Notes: generated from the sequence alone by a model not told the origin. Counted from the stretch's first letter, positions 41,758 through 51,101 are shown. The stretch: DNA of 64,000 nucleotides from Oceanibaculum indicum P24 (GCF_000299935.1 NZ_AMRL01000005.1:1-64000), one strand, 5' to 3'. Program-made: numbers and translations.

Positions 41758-42807
41758 ATGGGTGACGTTCTTGATCGAGGCATTCTGGTTTGTCCGGCCT
41801 GTGCCACTGCCACACTGATGGTGCAGCAGGACGATGCTACAGGCAGGGGCTACAGCTGTATGTCCTGCGGGCATGTGTGCCGGGAAGAAGATGGCGTGCT
41901 CGACCTGCGCCTTGATGCCAGTTTCGACACATTGTTGGATGTCGAGGAGTATGACGCCGCGCATCATGTAACCGACGGCAGCGCCCGTATTCTGGCCCGG
42001 CTTTATAGCGACATCGTTACGGGTAAGGGAAAGGCCGCAACGGGTAAGGTGCTGGAGATCGGTGCCGGATCGGGAAACCTGACCTGCGGACTAGCGGAAC
42101 ATAGCGAATTTGCGGAAATACACTGTTCCGACCTTTCGCCTGCGTTCATGCGGTTGCTGTGCCAGCGGATAAAAATGCTGAGCTGCCGCAACACTGTCCA
42201 TTTCTATCTGCTTGATGCAAATGAGCTGCCGTTTGTGCCAGGCAGCTTCGATTTTGTTTTCGGCCACTCGATTCTCCATCATCTGGCGCATTTCGAGCGC
42301 GCGATTGCGGCAGCGTATCGTGTCCTGAAGCCCGGCGGCATCGCTGTTTTCGGCGAGCCGGTAATGGATACGAATGCCCTTATATCGCTTGCGGCCGGTA
42401 CAATCAGGATGATGGAAACGGTGCGGCCGGTTCCGGCCTTCACGCGCAGGGAGCAGGCCATTCTGGAGGTGGTGGCGCGCCGAAGCGCGGAGAAGCGGGC
42501 AAACATGGAAGGCGACCGCGATGCGCTGCGGCAGATCGAAGACAAATTCATGTTTGCGCTTGCCGACATGCGGCATTTGGCTAAGGAACTCGGATTCAGT
42601 GATTTCGACTGCATATCGCCGCATGTGGGTAAGGGATACGGCGCTGCTGTTAAAGCGGGGCTGGTCCAGATTTTCCGGCAGTGCGCTATCGACCCTGCCA
42701 AGCTCGACCCCTATCAGGCGGTTTTCGAGAATCTGGAATTGACCATGGGGCCGGTGGCAGACCGCCACCCTGTGGGTATGTTCAGCTATTTTGTCTTCGT
42801 GAAGTGA
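41758..42807 (+). CDS. SAM-dependent methyltransferase with N-terminal zinc ribbon
   Basis: A 349-residue protein. Residues 10-45 form a zinc ribbon with two cysteine pairs (VCPAC and SCMSCGHVC), like the Trm112-type segment fused to some methyltransferases. The methyltransferase domain follows: VLEIGAGSGNLTCGLA (SAM binding), HCSDLSP, ANELPFVPGSFDFVFGHSILHHL and VLKPGGIAVFGEP. The substrate is unknown. The gene looks lower in GC content than its neighbours and lies next to a tRNA, so it may be acquired. The ATG at 41758 follows GAGGG. Confidence 0.85.
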   Translation: MGDVLDRGILVCPACATATLMVQQDDATGRGYSCMSCGHVCREEDGVLDLRLDASFDTLLDVEEYDAAHHVTDGSARILARLYSDIVTGKGKAATGKVLEIGAGSGNLTCGLAEHSEFAEIHCSDLSPAFMRLLCQRIKMLSCRNTVHFYLLDANELPFVPGSFDFVFGHSILHHLAHFERAIAAAYRVLKPGGIAVFGEPVMDTNALISLAAGTIRMMETVRPVPAFTRREQAILEVVARRSAEKRANMEGDRDALRQIEDKFMFALADMRHLAKELGFSDFDCISPHVGKGYGAAVKAGLVQIFRQCAIDPAKLDPYQAVFENLELTMGPVADRHPVGMFSYFVFVK

Positions 42808-42860
42808 GGCGGAGCCCCGGCTTGCCGGGGGCGAAAGCTTCGCCTATAAGGAGGAGCATC

Positions 42861-42934
42861 GCGGGTGTAGCTCAATGGTAGAGCAGCAGCTTCCCAAGCT
42901 GACGACGAGGGTTCGATTCCCTTCACCCGCTCCA
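42861..42934 (+). tRNA. tRNA-Gly (anticodon CCC)
   Basis: A 74-nt cloverleaf including CCA. The acceptor arm pairs GCGGGTG with CACCCGC, the D arm GCTC/GAGC, and the T arm GAGGG-TTCGATT-CCCTT. The anticodon loop is TTCCCAA, giving the anticodon CCC, and U73 is the glycine discriminator. The 27-43 pair is a G-A mismatch, which is seen in some tRNAs. CCA is encoded. Confidence 0.95.
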
Positions 42935-43284
42935 GATTTTCCCTGACATGAAGTGTGTCTCTCATCCTGTGATGAGAAGCATCCGGTGTTTGCACGGATC
43001 TGTCCGGCCGCTTGATCCTGTTGCCGTAGTCTGTGGCGTGCTGCCACGCAGAATCCCATGAAAGACTGACGACTCCCGGCATCACACTTGCCTGCGGTGG
43101 GTGCGTTCCAGCCATTTCATCGTGTGTTCTATTTTAATATTGCAACTCATTCTTATTATCGTTTCTATGACTTTCGGCTGCGGATACCTCTACGAGAGGG
43201 CGTCGGGGCGCCTTGAGGTGATCTGCCTGGCCGGCCCGTTTTATCGGGCGTTTTGGGGTCATTGAGTCATTTAAGGGGACACAG
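42935..43284. other. leader region of the siderophore receptor gene
   Basis: This 350-bp gap holds a Fur-like box (43143-43161) and a short hairpin with a T run (GCCCG/CGGGC, 43234-43254) that could be a weak terminator or attenuator. No small protein with a convincing ribosome binding site is seen. It looks more AT-rich than its surroundings. Confidence 0.55.
43143..43161 (-). promoter_or_regulatory. Fur-like box upstream of the siderophore receptor
   Basis: On the minus strand GATAATAAGAATGAGTTGC matches the classical Fur consensus at 13 of 19 positions (my alignment), with a perfect first half GATAAT. It lies about 120 bases before the receptor's start codon. Confidence 0.5.
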
Positions 43285-45441
43285 ATGAGGATGAAGAAGG
43301 CGCTGGTTGCCGGGGCCATGTGGCTCAGCGCGGCCACAACGCAGGCTTTGGCGCAGGACAGTTCCAGGCAGGCTGAAAAAGGGGAAACCCCGGCAAAGAC
43401 TACGCCGGCGGTGTACGATTACGCGCTCAATCCGATTACCGTCTTCTCGGAACTGGACTCTTATTTCGAGCAGAAGAGCAGCACTGCGCTGAAAGGCGAT
43501 GTCGATCAAAGCCTGATTCCCTATACGACCAATGTTTTCAACGAGCAGGTCATCGAGGATCTGAAGGCGGACCGGCTTGAGAAGGTCTTTGCCTATATTC
43601 CGGGGTTCTCGCGCAGCGGCACCACCGCGAACAGCTTCACGATCAGGGGACAGTCGGTCGATCTGCAGAATCTTCAGGTCGATGGTCTTCCCGGGCTGAC
43701 CAGCCGTTTTGGCTCTCCGACGACCGCGAACATCGAAAGGGTCGAAGTCGTGAAGGGGCCAGCCTCCGTGCTCTACGGATGGATGGACCCGGGCGGGATG
43801 GTCAACATGATCACCAAGAAGCCCGAGGATAAGGAATTCCGTGAAATCACCTTGTCAGGAGAGCTGTTCCCCGAATATGGCGATACCAGCTATACGGGGT
43901 CTTTCGACCTTAACGGCCGGGCGAACGCAGACGGCACATTGCTGTATCGCTTGATTGCCGGCTATGAGCGCGAGGATTCCTATCGCGACCATGTCAAGGG
44001 CAACACGATGGCGTACCTGTTCCCGTCCTTGTCCTGGGTCCCCGATGACAAAAGGCGCCTGGATTTCCAGCTCGAATATGCCAAGGACGAGCGCGCTGCG
44101 GACGATGGGCTGTTCGTGCTGAACCGCGACATCAATCAGCGCGCCGACCTGACGACCTATTATCAGGAGCCGGGCGATATCGATAATGATGAGGGACTGT
44201 CGCTGATCCTCAACTACCGCGACGAACTCGCCAAGGACACGAAGCTGAACCTCAAATGGCGCAGTGTCTGGCACACCGACGAGCGCAAGCTTTATGAGAG
44301 TAACTCGGTACGGCCGGATGGCACGCTACGGCGGCGCAACCGGCATCAGTACAATGAGCGGGAATACCATTTCGGCGACGCCAACCTGACATTCGATTTC
44401 GATGCTCTCTTCCGGCAAAACCTCATCGTCGGCATGGGCGGCGGGTACGAATACCGTCAATATGACCGTCTCGCCTTCGGCGCGCTTGGCGCCAATCTCG
44501 ACCAGATGAACCCGGTCTACACAGGCGATGTGCTTGAGACCATCCCCGGTTCATACCGGAACTGGGACCTGTATAATTTCGGCGTCTATGCACAGGACCA
44601 GATTTTCCTGACCGACAAGCTGAGCCTGCTTGTCGGCGGCCGCTACGACACGCAATCGGGTGACTATAATCTGCGCTATGTGGACAGCGACGAGACGGCT
44701 CATGAATCGGTCTCGGTAAACACAACGGCCTATAATGCCGGTATCACCTATCAGCTCACCGAGCAGGCTGCGGTCTATACCAGCCTGTCGCAGTCTTTCA
44801 ATATGCAGGCCGTTCCGACTTTCGATGAGAATAACCGGCAGTTGGACCCTGAAAGCGGCACGCAGTATGAGGTCGGTCTGAAACTGAGCCTGTTGAACGG
44901 CAAGCTGAACACGAACTTTGCCGTTTTCGACCTCGTTAAGGAGAATGTCTCCGAGACGGTCGATGGCGCCAGCGCCCTTATCGGAAGTGTCGAGAGCCGG
45001 GGGGCCGAGGTAACGGTGCAATATCAGCCGTCCCTGAACTGGCAGTTCCAGGCCTCCTACGCCTATACGGATGCGAAGGTTGCCGAAACCACCAATGACG
45101 AGGCGCGCGGCAATGTGCCGGGCTTCTCGCCGGCGCATACGGCATCATTGCTTGCCCGATATAACTACCCGGAAGAGGTCCTCGGAGGCCTGGTCGGCAT
45201 GGGGGTTGGGTGGCACTACGAATCGACCCGATATACAGACGAGGATGAGTCCAATCGGGTTCGTCTGGCAGGCTATCATGTAACCGATCTCAATTTTTAC
45301 TATGAGCTCGACAATCTGAAATTGTCGCTGATCGTCGATAACCTGTTCGACGAGACATACTTCTTTGGTGGGTCGAACGACGTGAAGATCTATGCGGGCG
45401 ATCCACGCAAGGTCATGGTGAGGGCCAACTACAGGTTTTGA
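43285..45441 (+). CDS. TonB-dependent siderophore receptor
   Basis: A 718-residue outer-membrane receptor. It has a signal peptide (KKALVAGAMWLSAATTQALAQ), a TonB box-like NPITVFSE, the plug domain (YTTNVFNEQVIEDLKADRLEKVFAYIPGFSRSG, VDGLPGLTSRFGSPTTANIERVEVVKGPASVLYG, DPGGMVNMITKKP) and a 22-strand barrel ending VMVRANYRF with the terminal Phe needed for outer membrane assembly. IERVEVVKGPASVLYG is typical of ferric-siderophore receptors (FhuA/FpvA-like). The siderophore is not determined. A Fur-like box precedes it; a strong terminator follows. Confidence 0.95.
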   Translation: MRMKKALVAGAMWLSAATTQALAQDSSRQAEKGETPAKTTPAVYDYALNPITVFSELDSYFEQKSSTALKGDVDQSLIPYTTNVFNEQVIEDLKADRLEKVFAYIPGFSRSGTTANSFTIRGQSVDLQNLQVDGLPGLTSRFGSPTTANIERVEVVKGPASVLYGWMDPGGMVNMITKKPEDKEFREITLSGELFPEYGDTSYTGSFDLNGRANADGTLLYRLIAGYEREDSYRDHVKGNTMAYLFPSLSWVPDDKRRLDFQLEYAKDERAADDGLFVLNRDINQRADLTTYYQEPGDIDNDEGLSLILNYRDELAKDTKLNLKWRSVWHTDERKLYESNSVRPDGTLRRRNRHQYNEREYHFGDANLTFDFDALFRQNLIVGMGGGYEYRQYDRLAFGALGANLDQMNPVYTGDVLETIPGSYRNWDLYNFGVYAQDQIFLTDKLSLLVGGRYDTQSGDYNLRYVDSDETAHESVSVNTTAYNAGITYQLTEQAAVYTSLSQSFNMQAVPTFDENNRQLDPESGTQYEVGLKLSLLNGKLNTNFAVFDLVKENVSETVDGASALIGSVESRGAEVTVQYQPSLNWQFQASYAYTDAKVAETTNDEARGNVPGFSPAHTASLLARYNYPEEVLGGLVGMGVGWHYESTRYTDEDESNRVRLAGYHVTDLNFYYELDNLKLSLIVDNLFDETYFFGGSNDVKIYAGDPRKVMVRANYRF

Positions 45442-45495
45442 TGCCTGTGGGAGGTTGGGTTTGGGAGTCTGGGTTGCTGACCCCTGAACAGGCAA

Positions 45496-45530
45496 ACGCC
45501 GCCCGGTTGCCCGGGCGGCGTCGCTTTTTT
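45496..45530 (+). terminator. Rho-independent terminator after the siderophore receptor
   Basis: A perfect 11-bp stem, ACGCCGCCCGG (45496-45506) with CCGGGCGGCGT (45511-45521), is followed by CGCTTTTTT. It lies between two convergent genes. Confidence 0.9.
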
Positions 45531-45557
45531 AGACGTAGCTTTCGGCGTTAGGGCCGG

Positions 45558-46400
45558 TTAGCGGATGACCTTGGTATCCGCCTCCAGCGCCTGCTTGAAC
45601 TGCGCCTCGGTCATCGCCAGGACGACGGCCTTCTGCTCCGCATTCACGCGCAGCTGCATCGGCTTCACGGCGATCTCCTTCTCGCCCAGGCCCAGCACGC
45701 CGCCCGACCCGATCACGATCTGGTCGATCTGCTTGCCATCCTGGCCCAGCACGACGTCCTTCACCTCGCCGATTTCCTTGCCGTCCTGCGAATGGACCGG
45801 CTTGCCGACGATGGCCGCCATGTCAGCCGAGAAACCGGCCTGGGCGTCCGCCGTGGTGGCCTCGCCGCGGCCCGGGGAGGCGTTGGCCAGGGTCTCGAAC
45901 TCGGCCTCGGTCATCGAGACGACGACGTTCTTCTCCGCGCTGTCATAGCGGATCTGGTCAGCCGGGACGGCGACATTCTTCTCGCCCAGGCCCAGCACAC
46001 CGCCGGTACCGATCACGACCTGCTGCACCTGGGTGGCGCCGGCGCCGGCAACCACGTCTTTCACCGTGCCGATGGAGGTGCCATCGGTGGTGCGGACGGT
46101 CTTGCCGACGATCTTGTTGCTGAACTCCGGATCGCCATCGACCAGCTCCTTGCCGGCCTTGACGGTGCTGTCATAGGCGTCGCTGATCTCCTTGCCGGCC
46201 TTGTCCATGGCCCGGTCCACATCCTGGCCGACCGTGGTGTCGGTTTCGGTCTTGGCGCCGGCGCTGCCAGACATGCTGGTGCTGGTGCCGGTCTCGGCCT
46301 TGGTTTCGGTCTTGTTCATGTCCGTCGCCAGAGCGGGCGCGGCCATCAGGGGCGCGGCAAGGGCGATGGCGGAAACGGTGGCAATCAGATGCTTACGCAT
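45558..46400 (-). CDS. protein with two PRC-barrel domains, exported
   Basis: A 280-residue protein with a signal peptide (MRKHLIATVSAIALAAPLMAAPALA) and a Thr/Ser/Lys-rich linker. Two tandem PRC-barrel repeats follow, each with the pattern IVGKxVxxxDGxxIGxVKDVVxGxxG and the highly similar GVLGLGEKNVAVP / GVLGLGEKEIAVK, at about residues 115-180 and 205-280. The barrels usually mediate RNA or protein interactions and occur in RimM and photosynthetic reaction centre subunit H; this exported form is common in rhizobia and relatives and may be stress-related. The start is ATG 46400 after GGAGACAGTC. Confidence 0.88.
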   Translation of the reverse strand: MRKHLIATVSAIALAAPLMAAPALATDMNKTETKAETGTSTSMSGSAGAKTETDTTVGQDVDRAMDKAGKEISDAYDSTVKAGKELVDGDPEFSNKIVGKTVRTTDGTSIGTVKDVVAGAGATQVQQVVIGTGGVLGLGEKNVAVPADQIRYDSAEKNVVVSMTEAEFETLANASPGRGEATTADAQAGFSADMAAIVGKPVHSQDGKEIGEVKDVVLGQDGKQIDQIVIGSGGVLGLGEKEIAVKPMQLRVNAEQKAVVLAMTEAQFKQALEADTKVIR

Positions 46401-46604
46401 GACTGTCTCCTCTGTGTTGTATCGGTCCCCGCGGATGCGGGGCCACCGACGGTTTGTCCGGTGCGCTGCGTTCGATGCGCTTGCCGGACACTTGTGAGGA
46501 GAACGCCCGCCTTGCCGGGCCGGTTCCGGTTGCCGCCAGAATGCCCAATTGGGCGAAAAGGCGGGAGAAACGGACAAATTTCCTTAATTTATTGAAGGGT
46601 TTAA

Positions 46605-48971
46605 TCAGATACCTTTATGCCGCGCCTCGGTGAGGACGCCGTTGAAGGCGCGCAGGCGCGTCTCGACCCGCCTGCGTATCTCGTTCCAGCCGGTATCGAG
46701 GAACAGCTCTGCTGCCTCCTCGATGCTGTCCACGCTCCACAAATGGAAGCGCCCTTCCGCGATGGCGGCGGTCACGGCGGGGTCGAGCACCAGATTCTGT
46801 TCGTTGCTGCGCGGCAGCACGACGCCCTGATCGCCGGTCAGCCCGCCATTCTCAACGCAGGTGCGGAAGAAACCCTCGACCTTGTGATACGCGCCGCCGA
46901 TGGCCTGCGTCTTGCCGTGCTGGTTCACGGAGCCGGTGATGGCAAGATCCTGGCGCACCGGGATGTCGGCAAGGTCGGAGAGGATGGCGATCAGTTCCGC
47001 CATCGAGGCGCTGTCGCCCTCCACCCCGCCATAGCTCTGCTCGAAGGTGATGGAGCAGGTGAAGGACAGCGGAATGTCGCGCGCGAAGCTGCCGGCAAGG
47101 AAGCCTTGCAGCACCATGACGCCCTTCTGCTGGATCGGCCCGCCGAGATCGACATCGCGTTCGATGTTGGTGACACCCTCCCGGCCGGCCGAGGCACGGG
47201 CCGAGACGCGGGCCGGCATGCCGAAGGCGTGGTCGCCGAGATCGCGCACCACCAGCGCGTTGATCTGGCCCACGACCCTGCCGCGCACATCGATCATCAC
47301 CGTGCCGTCGGTGACCGCTTCCTGCAAACGGTCCTCGACCCGGGCGTTACGGCGATGGCGTGCGGCGATGGCGGCTTCCACCGCCTCATGGCCCAGCACG
47401 GCGCCCTTGCGCCGGGCAGCGGGCAGCTGCCGGACGGCCTCCACCAGAATATCGTCGATCAGCTCGAAGCGCGCCGTCAGCTTGCGGCGGTGGCCGGCTT
47501 CGCGCGCGGCCTCGCCCAGCAGCCTGTCCACCGCGTCCGGCGACAGGGTCACGCCGTCGAACTGCCGCATCATGTCGCGCAGCAGGCCGGCGTAGCAGGC
47601 GATATTCCCGGCTGTGGCCTCCATGTCCGGATCGATATCGGCCTTCACCTTCACATAGGCCTGGAATTCCGGGTCGCCGGAAAAGACCGAGTAATACCAG
47701 AAGGGGGAGCCGACAATGACGAGCTTCAGGTCCAGCGGGATCGGTTCGGGCCGGGGCGCGCCGGCAATCGGCACGCTGCCGGCGCGGTAGCGTTCCTCGA
47801 TCTGGATCGACCGGTCGCGCAGTGCCCCCTTCAGGAAGGTCCAGGCGGCGGGGTCGCGGGCCAGGGCCTCGGCGCGCACCACCAGCACGCCGCCATCATT
47901 GGCCTGATGCAGGGCGCCCGGCCGGATCAGCGTGAAGTCGGTCTCCAGCGAGCCGGCGGCCTGGCGGTATTCGATCCGGCCGAACAGGTTCTCGTAGGTC
48001 GGGTTGGGTTCCAGCACGACCTTCGGGTGGGTCTCGGTGCCGTGATCGACGAACAGGTTCACGGCATAGCGCTGTGCCGGCGGCATCACGCCGGGCTTGC
48101 TCTCGCCCTCCATCGCCATCTGGAAGGCGCCCAGCTGTTCGGTCATGTCGGCACGCATTTCGGTGAGCCAGCGCCCGAGCTGCGGAATCTGGCCGAATTC
48201 TGCGAGCACGCTGTCGACCGGCCCGGCGATGGCATGGTCGGCAATGCGCTGGTTCAGCTCCCTGATCCAGCCGACCAGCTCCATCTGCCGCTGGCCGGCC
48301 CAACGGTTGATCTCCGCCAGCTCTTCCAGAAGGCGCTTGGCGGTTGCCTCGGTCTCCGGCGAGTGCGGCTGCGGGGCCGTATCCGGCTTGCCGTCGCCAT
48401 CCTTATCCTCGGGCGGCGGCACCATGACGGTGAGGCCGGTTTCCGTGCGCACGATCTCCAGCCCGGCGGCGCGGGCGCGTTTCTGCACCTCCTCCAGCCG
48501 GGCGTTGATCTCCTCCTGCAACTTTTCCTGCCGGCTGCGCACCTGCCGCTGATAGTCCTCGCCGGTGAAGGCGCGCTTCAGCGCCTCCGTCACCTCACCG
48601 ACCAGCGCTTCCATGCGGCTGCGGAAATGCCGGCCGGTGCCCACTGGCAGGCGGAAGGGCAGCGGCTGATGCGGATGGCGGAAATTGTTCAGGATCACCC
48701 AGTCGCTGGGGGCGGGGCGCGTCTGCATCGCCTGTTCCAGATAGCGCAGCGTGGCGGTCATGCGGCCGCTGCGCTCCTCGCCCAGCACGAAGACGTTGTA
48801 GCCCAGATCCTCGATGCCCAGCGCGAATTCCAGCGCTTCCCGGGCGCGCCGGTGGCTGGTGAAATCGAAGACGGTGCTGTCGGCGCCTGCTTCCGCCACC
48901 GGGGCAAAGCTGGGAAGGGCCACCTCGGCGGCGGTCAGCTTCTTGAGGGCTTCAGGCTTGGGGGCTGGCAC
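46605..48971 (-). CDS. Lon-like ATP-dependent protease (AAA_32 / YcbZ type)
   Basis: A 788-residue protein. The N-terminal part has FDFTSHRRAREALEFALGIEDLGYNVFVLGEERSGRMTAT, where the usual Walker A lysine is replaced by arginine (SGRMTAT), as in the AAA_32 family. A central domain contains helical and linker segments, including DKDGDGKPD, which resembles a calcium-binding loop. The C-terminal S16 protease has the catalytic dyad: Ser in GVEGDSASMAEL (about residue 655) and Lys in GGAYHKVEGFF (about 697). Members of this group degrade misfolded proteins; their substrates are largely unknown. It is monocistronic and ends 204 bases from the PRC-barrel gene's start. Confidence 0.9.
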   Translation of the reverse strand: MPAPKPEALKKLTAAEVALPSFAPVAEAGADSTVFDFTSHRRAREALEFALGIEDLGYNVFVLGEERSGRMTATLRYLEQAMQTRPAPSDWVILNNFRHPHQPLPFRLPVGTGRHFRSRMEALVGEVTEALKRAFTGEDYQRQVRSRQEKLQEEINARLEEVQKRARAAGLEIVRTETGLTVMVPPPEDKDGDGKPDTAPQPHSPETEATAKRLLEELAEINRWAGQRQMELVGWIRELNQRIADHAIAGPVDSVLAEFGQIPQLGRWLTEMRADMTEQLGAFQMAMEGESKPGVMPPAQRYAVNLFVDHGTETHPKVVLEPNPTYENLFGRIEYRQAAGSLETDFTLIRPGALHQANDGGVLVVRAEALARDPAAWTFLKGALRDRSIQIEERYRAGSVPIAGAPRPEPIPLDLKLVIVGSPFWYYSVFSGDPEFQAYVKVKADIDPDMEATAGNIACYAGLLRDMMRQFDGVTLSPDAVDRLLGEAAREAGHRRKLTARFELIDDILVEAVRQLPAARRKGAVLGHEAVEAAIAARHRRNARVEDRLQEAVTDGTVMIDVRGRVVGQINALVVRDLGDHAFGMPARVSARASAGREGVTNIERDVDLGGPIQQKGVMVLQGFLAGSFARDIPLSFTCSITFEQSYGGVEGDSASMAELIAILSDLADIPVRQDLAITGSVNQHGKTQAIGGAYHKVEGFFRTCVENGGLTGDQGVVLPRSNEQNLVLDPAVTAAIAEGRFHLWSVDSIEEAAELFLDTGWNEIRRRVETRLRAFNGVLTEARHKGI

Positions 48972-49017
48972 GGCGGGTGGACTCCTTGTTTCGGGCGTCG
49001 GCGCCGATCTTGCCGGC

Positions 49018-50091
49018 TCAGCCGCCGCTTGTCAGCCTGTGCGCCGTGCGTACCAGATCCGCAAGATCGAGCAGCCGGGCGACATAGAGGTCGCGGATTT
49101 CATAGGCCTTGTCCGACTCGCCGCGCAGTGTGGCCTCCAGATGATCGACCAGTCGTACCAGCCGGCGCTGGTGCAGGCCCAGCCGGCGCTGCACCGGGTC
49201 GGTCACGACCCCGGCAAAGGCGGCCATGATGGCGCCGGCTCCCAGCAGTCCGCCGGTCACGCCCGCGACCAGCAGCGGCGAGGCGGCGGCCTGACCATAC
49301 CACAGCCCGCCCAGCAGCCCGGCGACCGGCCCGGCGGAGGCGGCGGCCTTCTGCGCCATCAAATTGGCGACGGCAGGGCCGAGCGACAGCATGCCTGGCG
49401 TGAATCCCTTTATGCCGACGGCACCGGCCCCAACCGCGAAGAGCGAGGTGGTGATGTCGGCGGCCGCCGTGCGGCTGCCCATATAGGTGGCCAGCGCCTG
49501 CTCCAGCCGCTGCCGGAAGGCCGGATCGTCGGCATGGCGGGCCAGCTCCATAAGCGGCAGGCGGAAGGCGGCGACGATTCGCGGGTCGGTCATCAGCGTT
49601 TCGCCCAGCGCGTCACGCGGATTCTCCCGGCCCGGCTGGTTGTAGGGCAGCTGAAGAAGGTCAGTGTAGAGCAGCCAGGACAATTCCCGGCCGACATCGG
49701 TTTCGAGAAACAGCCGGCGGCTGTTCAGCCACTCCGCCGTTTCCCGCCGGCCGAGACGCTGCGCCGTGGCGGCGGCGGCCTTTACGCCGACCGCCGGCAG
49801 GCCCATCGCCAGATTGGCCGGTGCCCGCAGCATGTCCCAGCCGAGCGCCCGGCGATGCAGTTTCCAGGCACCGGCAAAGCCGAAATGCCGGTCCACAAAG
49901 TCGGGCACGGCCGCCCTTCGGCTATCACAGTAGCGGGCGATGGCGGTATCGACCAGCCGGCCCGCCCCCTCACGGTCGAAGGCGAGCGGCAGGGCAGGTG
50001 CGGCGGCGGGCAGTGCCGTGAGAGGGTCGAGACTTTCGGTCATGCTGTCTGATAGATGGGGCAGCAGGCCGGTTTTCGCCAGAGCCACCAT
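49018..50091 (-). CDS. protein of unknown function with a hydrophobic C-terminal region
   Basis: A 357-residue protein. The first half is charged and helical (FDREGAGRLVDTAIARYCDSRRAAVPDFVDRHFGFAG). The second half has an Ala/Gly-rich hydrophobic stretch at about residues 225-305 (ITTSLFAVGAGAVGIKGFTPGMLSLGPAVANLMAQ, SAGPVAGLLGGLWYGQ, LLVAGVTGGLLGAGAIMAAFAG) that could be several helices or an amphipathic pore. The C-terminus is a charged helix (QRRLVRLVDHLEATLRGESDKAYEIRDLYVARLL). I do not recognise the family with confidence. The start may be 50091 or the ATG at 50043. It shares a divergent region with the SMP-30 gene. Confidence 0.65.
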   Translation of the reverse strand: MVALAKTGLLPHLSDSMTESLDPLTALPAAAPALPLAFDREGAGRLVDTAIARYCDSRRAAVPDFVDRHFGFAGAWKLHRRALGWDMLRAPANLAMGLPAVGVKAAAATAQRLGRRETAEWLNSRRLFLETDVGRELSWLLYTDLLQLPYNQPGRENPRDALGETLMTDPRIVAAFRLPLMELARHADDPAFRQRLEQALATYMGSRTAAADITTSLFAVGAGAVGIKGFTPGMLSLGPAVANLMAQKAAASAGPVAGLLGGLWYGQAAASPLLVAGVTGGLLGAGAIMAAFAGVVTDPVQRRLGLHQRRLVRLVDHLEATLRGESDKAYEIRDLYVARLLDLADLVRTAHRLTSGG

Positions 50092-50183
50092 GAGCCGGAG
50101 CAGGCAGCCATGCGCCCCGCAGGCTTGTGCGCTATGCCGTCGCCCCGCTTAATAGCCCGGCATCGATCAGGGGAGGGGAAGTG

Positions 50184-51101
50184 ATGAGCCTTTACGCGCC
50201 GCCGCAGGATGTGCAGACCGAGGTGCTGTTCCGGCTGCCGGACGAATTCCGCGACAAGCGCCGCACCGACTGGTCGGTCTTCAACAAGGGCGGCGAGGCG
50301 GCGGACTGTTTCCTGGAAGGCCCGTCCTTCGACCACGCCGGCAACCTCTATCTGGTGGATATCCCGTTCGGGCGCATCTTCCGCGTCTCGCCCGCCGGCG
50401 ACTGGACGCTGGTGAAGCAGTATGACGGCTGGCCGAACGGGCTGAAAATTCACAAGGACGGCAGCATCTGGATCGCCGATTACCGGCACGGCATCCTGAA
50501 GCTGGACCCGGAGAGCGGCGCGATGGAAACCATCGTTGGCCATGTCCATTCCGAGGGGCTGAAGGGCTGCAACGACCTTGTCTTCGCCTCGAACGGCGAC
50601 CTCTATTTCACCGACCAGGGCCAGACCGGCCTGCATGATCCGACGGGCCGCGTGTTCCGGCGGACGGCGGATGGACGGCTGGAGTGCCTGATCGATACCG
50701 TGCCCAGCCCGAACGGGCTGGTGCTGAACGCGGCGGAAACCCAGCTGTTCGTCGGGGTGACGCGGGCGAATGCGGTCTGGCGGCTGCCGCTGCATGCCAC
50801 CGGCGGCACCTCGAAGGTCGGGATGTTCGTGCAGCTGTCCGGCGGCACCGGGCCGGATGGGCTGGCGATGGGCAGCGGCGACGAGCTGGCCGTGTGCCAT
50901 GTCGGGCTGGGCAGCGTGTGGCTGTTCAACCGGCTGGGCGAGCCGATGTACCGGGTGCGCAGCTGCCGCGGATTGCTGACCACCAACCTCGCCTTTGGCG
51001 GCCCAGACGGCCAGACCCTGCACATCGTGGAATCCGATACCGGCTGTGTGCTGGGCACCCGTTTGCCGCTCGCCGGACAGCGCCTTTATGGCCAAAGCTG
51101 A
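50184..51101 (+). CDS. SMP-30 / gluconolactonase-like beta-propeller protein
   Basis: A 305-residue beta-propeller with FLEGPSFDHAGNLYLVDIPFGRIFRVSP, the metal-binding Glu of EGPSF, GWPNGLKIHKDGSIWIADYRHGILKL, CNDLVFASNGDLYFTDQG and SPNGLVLNAAETQLFVG. These are the conserved blades of the SGL family, which hydrolyses lactones such as gluconolactone or 6-phosphogluconolactone. The exact substrate is not known. GGGGAGGGGAA precedes the ATG at 50184. Confidence 0.9.
   Translation: MSLYAPPQDVQTEVLFRLPDEFRDKRRTDWSVFNKGGEAADCFLEGPSFDHAGNLYLVDIPFGRIFRVSPAGDWTLVKQYDGWPNGLKIHKDGSIWIADYRHGILKLDPESGAMETIVGHVHSEGLKGCNDLVFASNGDLYFTDQGQTGLHDPTGRVFRRTADGRLECLIDTVPSPNGLVLNAAETQLFVGVTRANAVWRLPLHATGGTSKVGMFVQLSGGTGPDGLAMGSGDELAVCHVGLGSVWLFNRLGEPMYRVRSCRGLLTTNLAFGGPDGQTLHIVESDTGCVLGTRLPLAGQRLYGQS

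Noticed and set aside
46617-49229. An 870-residue plus-strand ORF opposite the Lon-like gene
   Set aside because: It is an antisense shadow of low complexity; the minus strand has the intact Lon-type protease motifs.
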